Positions 61,517 through 64,000 of a DNA stretch of 64,000 nt are shown here, one piece after another. The notes beneath the pieces were generated by a model that saw only the letters and a program-made list of their open reading frames with translations, ran no database searches and was not told where the DNA came from. Position numbers and translations under genes: made by a program. The stretch spans positions 1,108,961-1,172,960 of the forward strand of contig VXAI01000096.1 of NCBI GenBank assembly GCA_013399305.1. Direction: 5' to 3'. Positions within the stretch are counted from its first letter, which is position 1; every line of letters begins with the position of its first letter. The DNA comes from Rostratula benghalensis (lineage: Eukaryota; Chordata; Aves; Charadriiformes; Rostratulidae).

Positions 61517-64000
61517 ACAATTACAACTTCCTCCAAATTCGGGGCATACAGAGTATTTGTCTGAAATAATAGTATTTTTCAATGTTTAAGAAATATTAAA
61601 AATACACAAGCTTACCATGCTTGGTAATGGTATGACTGATTGTCGCAGAGTTTTACTGCATTTTTGATCAAATCTTAAGTGCCAAACAGCTACTCTGCTT
61701 CGGTGCAGATATCATTCAGCCCCTGCAATACCCTCATTTTATTGAATTAACTTACTAGTTTTAAAATTCTGACTTAAAACCTTACTTTGTAAAACATAAC
61801 AGAAGCTTTCTGTCCAATTTTAAATCAGTATTAGAGTGTCAGGAGTGATTTAAATAAAAGCCTCAGCACGTAATGCCTTGTTCTGTCATCCCAGCAGCGA
61901 TCAGTGCTGTCAGTCGGGTTGCACAAAGCCCAGGATGCCAGCTGCAGTTTGAAATTCCACACCAGAGGAATGACAGCTGACGGACCCGCACTCGGGCCGG
62001 GACAATGCAGTGGTGCTTACAGTCACCTCACCACTGGAGTGGCCAGGGCCGAGGGCTGGAGCAAGTGTCTCACCATCCAGGACTTCTCAATTTTAGTACT
62101 TTAATTTGAACCCAACTTTTGAATGCCCAAATCTTCGTAAATGCATTAAATACCACAGTTCCAAACAGCACTCAGGTTTAGTTAACAGTAGCCATCTTTT
62201 GGACAGTATCTTTTTTGTCTAAGACCCTCTACTGAAATGCCATGATTGTCCTCCAGTAAAATTCCTCCCTCTGCCCCCATAACAGAATTTATGTACATAT
62301 GTTAGGGCAAAAAACGTCCTGTTTATTTAAGTTCATTTTGTACTGGGAGAAATTGTAAGCCATTAGTCCTAAAGCAAAAAAATAAGCAGACTTCTTATTT
62401 ACTTTGAGTTTTCCATTAATCACAACAGCCAGAGCAAAGCAACTGTGGACTCACATGGCAAAGCAGAAAATTTCCCTACTGCTGTATGACAGGGAGAGAA
62501 AGTCGTTGTGTGGGACAACAGAAAGCAGACACACGCGAGGAAGGAGGAGTCTAATGGAAAAAAACAGAGATGATGTAAGATGTGATGAGTCAAATTGAAA
62601 GAACAAAAGTAGAGGTGAACAAAAATGCAACAGAACATTTAAAATAAATTAAATAAAGAGGAAAAATACACTTACTGATAAATTTATGGCAGAGAGAGGC
62701 CTTCTCCAGGAACAAAATCCTTTACTAAATACACAGGTCTTGTAGAAGAAGAAAAAAATAAATCAGTTTCTTGTGTGGAAGTGGAGCGTCACAGAGGCTA
62801 GACAGCTCTGCCTGCTAAATTCAGACAAAAACGATGATGGAAGATGGTAGTTTCTACAGAAAGCAGTAAGTTAGCAAAAAATGCGAAACAGGAAGGAATG
62901 AGAGAAGACCATAAAATTGAAACCATTAAGGTTAAGTTTACACAGTTCTGAATTTTTATTCTAAGATAATGAATTAGATAAATAAAATAAAATAAAGCCA
63001 TGATCCATTTTGGGTCCTGAGACAGGAGCTGTGGGACTGCCCATGGGGCTGCTCCCCTACTCACTTGCTCCTTTAAAGCAAAGCCCCCAGCAGCGCTCAG
63101 CAGACGCTGCCCTGACCCGGCTGGCAAAGCTCAGGCACGAGGCGATGCTGGGCACAGCCTGAGCCAGAGCTTTCCTCTTACTTACAGAAATGAGGCAACT
63201 CTCTGGGGGCAGCAGCAGCCTCGTTGGCTGTGACTGACTTGTCAGGCAGAAGTTGACCTCAAGGTCTGCTTTTGCAGGGATTTTGTGGCAGCCCAAGAAA
63301 CTCCCACTTGCACTGGGTGCAGGCATCAAATCCCCTTTTTAATAGGTCGTTCTTCCAGGATTCCTGCAAGGTGGGAGGTAACTGCTAAATGTAGCTAAAG
63401 GTAATAAAAAGGGGGAAGAGAAGCAGCAGATGGATGCTTACATTTAGATAAATATTCTACTCCTACTGCCAATTGGTACAACGCTGGTTAAAAGAGAATA
63501 CTGTGAGAGGTACTCACATCTATCTAGTTCCAATAAATTGGAATTGGAAATTACAGAATGCAAAATATTCATTACTGTTCCTTCAGCTTCTTCAGCAAGG
63601 GAAGGGAGTGTAGGAAACCAGAAGCCCGTCAAAACTCACTTCAGGGCTGGGAAAGGCAAGGAGAGTGACTAGACAACAAATTAAGACACAGTTCAAATGA
63701 AAAAGAGTGAAATGGAACACACTTACGCAATGGAAAGGGCAGGTGCAGAGGGGAAGAAGCCCTGCAGAAAGGATTTGGGAGTCACAATAGCCAGGCCCTC
63801 CAGCGACACAGCTGCTGCAGAAAAGATGGACATCCCTGTGGGTGTAGCTGGTGAGAACCTCTTTTAAGACTTGAGCAGCTCCATCAGCCAGGGGTGGCTG
63901 TAGGTGCAGGTCCCTGTGCAGCTCTGAGCGCAGCATCCCAGCAAAGGGAAACAATGCAGTCCAGAGCACAGGAACAGCTTTGGAGAGGAGTTGCAGGAAG
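61517..64000. other. ITIH3-like 3' UTR and downstream region, no gene recognised
   Basis: A poly(A) signal AATAAA at 61853-61858 probably ends the ITIH transcript. Beyond it are AT-rich and moderately GC-rich stretches and a small AAAAT repeat near 62980. Minus-strand open frames at 63057-63329 and 63592-63969 do not match any protein I know. In mammals ITIH4 and MUSTN1 follow here; neither is visible within the window. Confidence 0.6.

Overview
The window is vertebrate nuclear DNA, almost certainly avian. Introns are short, CpG islands mark the housekeeping promoters, a fragment of the CR1 retrotransposon (the dominant bird LINE) lies in one intron, and a solo ERV long terminal repeat of a type I associate with neoavian, especially passerine, genomes lies in another. 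Gene order matches the conserved block of human 3p21 / chicken chromosome 12: GNL3 (+), GLT8D1 (-), SPCS1 (+), NEK4 (-), ITIH3-like (+). A 15-base run of N near 60.8 kb shows this is a draft assembly.

Layout. 1-7.9 kb: GNL3 (nucleostemin), lacking its first coding part, which is upstream of the window. Its introns carry box C/D snoRNAs: three diverged copies of a SNORD19-type RNA with the same 18S guide, one SNORD69-like RNA, and one further candidate. 7.9-10.4 kb: convergent 3' ends of GNL3 and GLT8D1. 10.4-17.1 kb: GLT8D1, a GT8-family glycosyltransferase. 16.7-18.1 kb: CpG island forming a shared head-to-head promoter. 17.8-20.0 kb: SPCS1, the 12-kDa signal peptidase subunit. 21.6-38.2 kb: NEK4 kinase, 16 coding exons, with an antisense solo LTR, a CR1 fragment and an 82-bp tandem duplication in its introns. 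38.2-39.4 kb: short divergent intergenic region with a CpG-island promoter for NEK4 and a TATA/HNF1/FOXA-like promoter for the ITIH gene. 39.4-61.5 kb: inter-alpha-trypsin inhibitor heavy chain (ITIH3-like), 22 coding exons including 24-nt and 6-nt microexons. 61.5-64 kb: no gene recognised.

The reconstructed reading frames are intact: GLT8D1 372 aa, SPCS1 101 aa, NEK4 802 aa, ITIH3-like 892 aa and GNL3 547 aa visible. All were assembled from exon/intron junctions (GT/AG) with phases that agree. The five genes are not a functional pathway; the linkage is ancient synteny. Four are broadly expressed housekeeping-type genes, and the ITIH gene is liver/plasma type, which agrees with its different promoter. 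The most noteworthy items are the multi-copy snoRNA set in GNL3, the single ITIH gene that resembles both mammalian ITIH1 and ITIH3, its 6-nt microexon, and a thrice-repeated motif in the NEK4 promoter.
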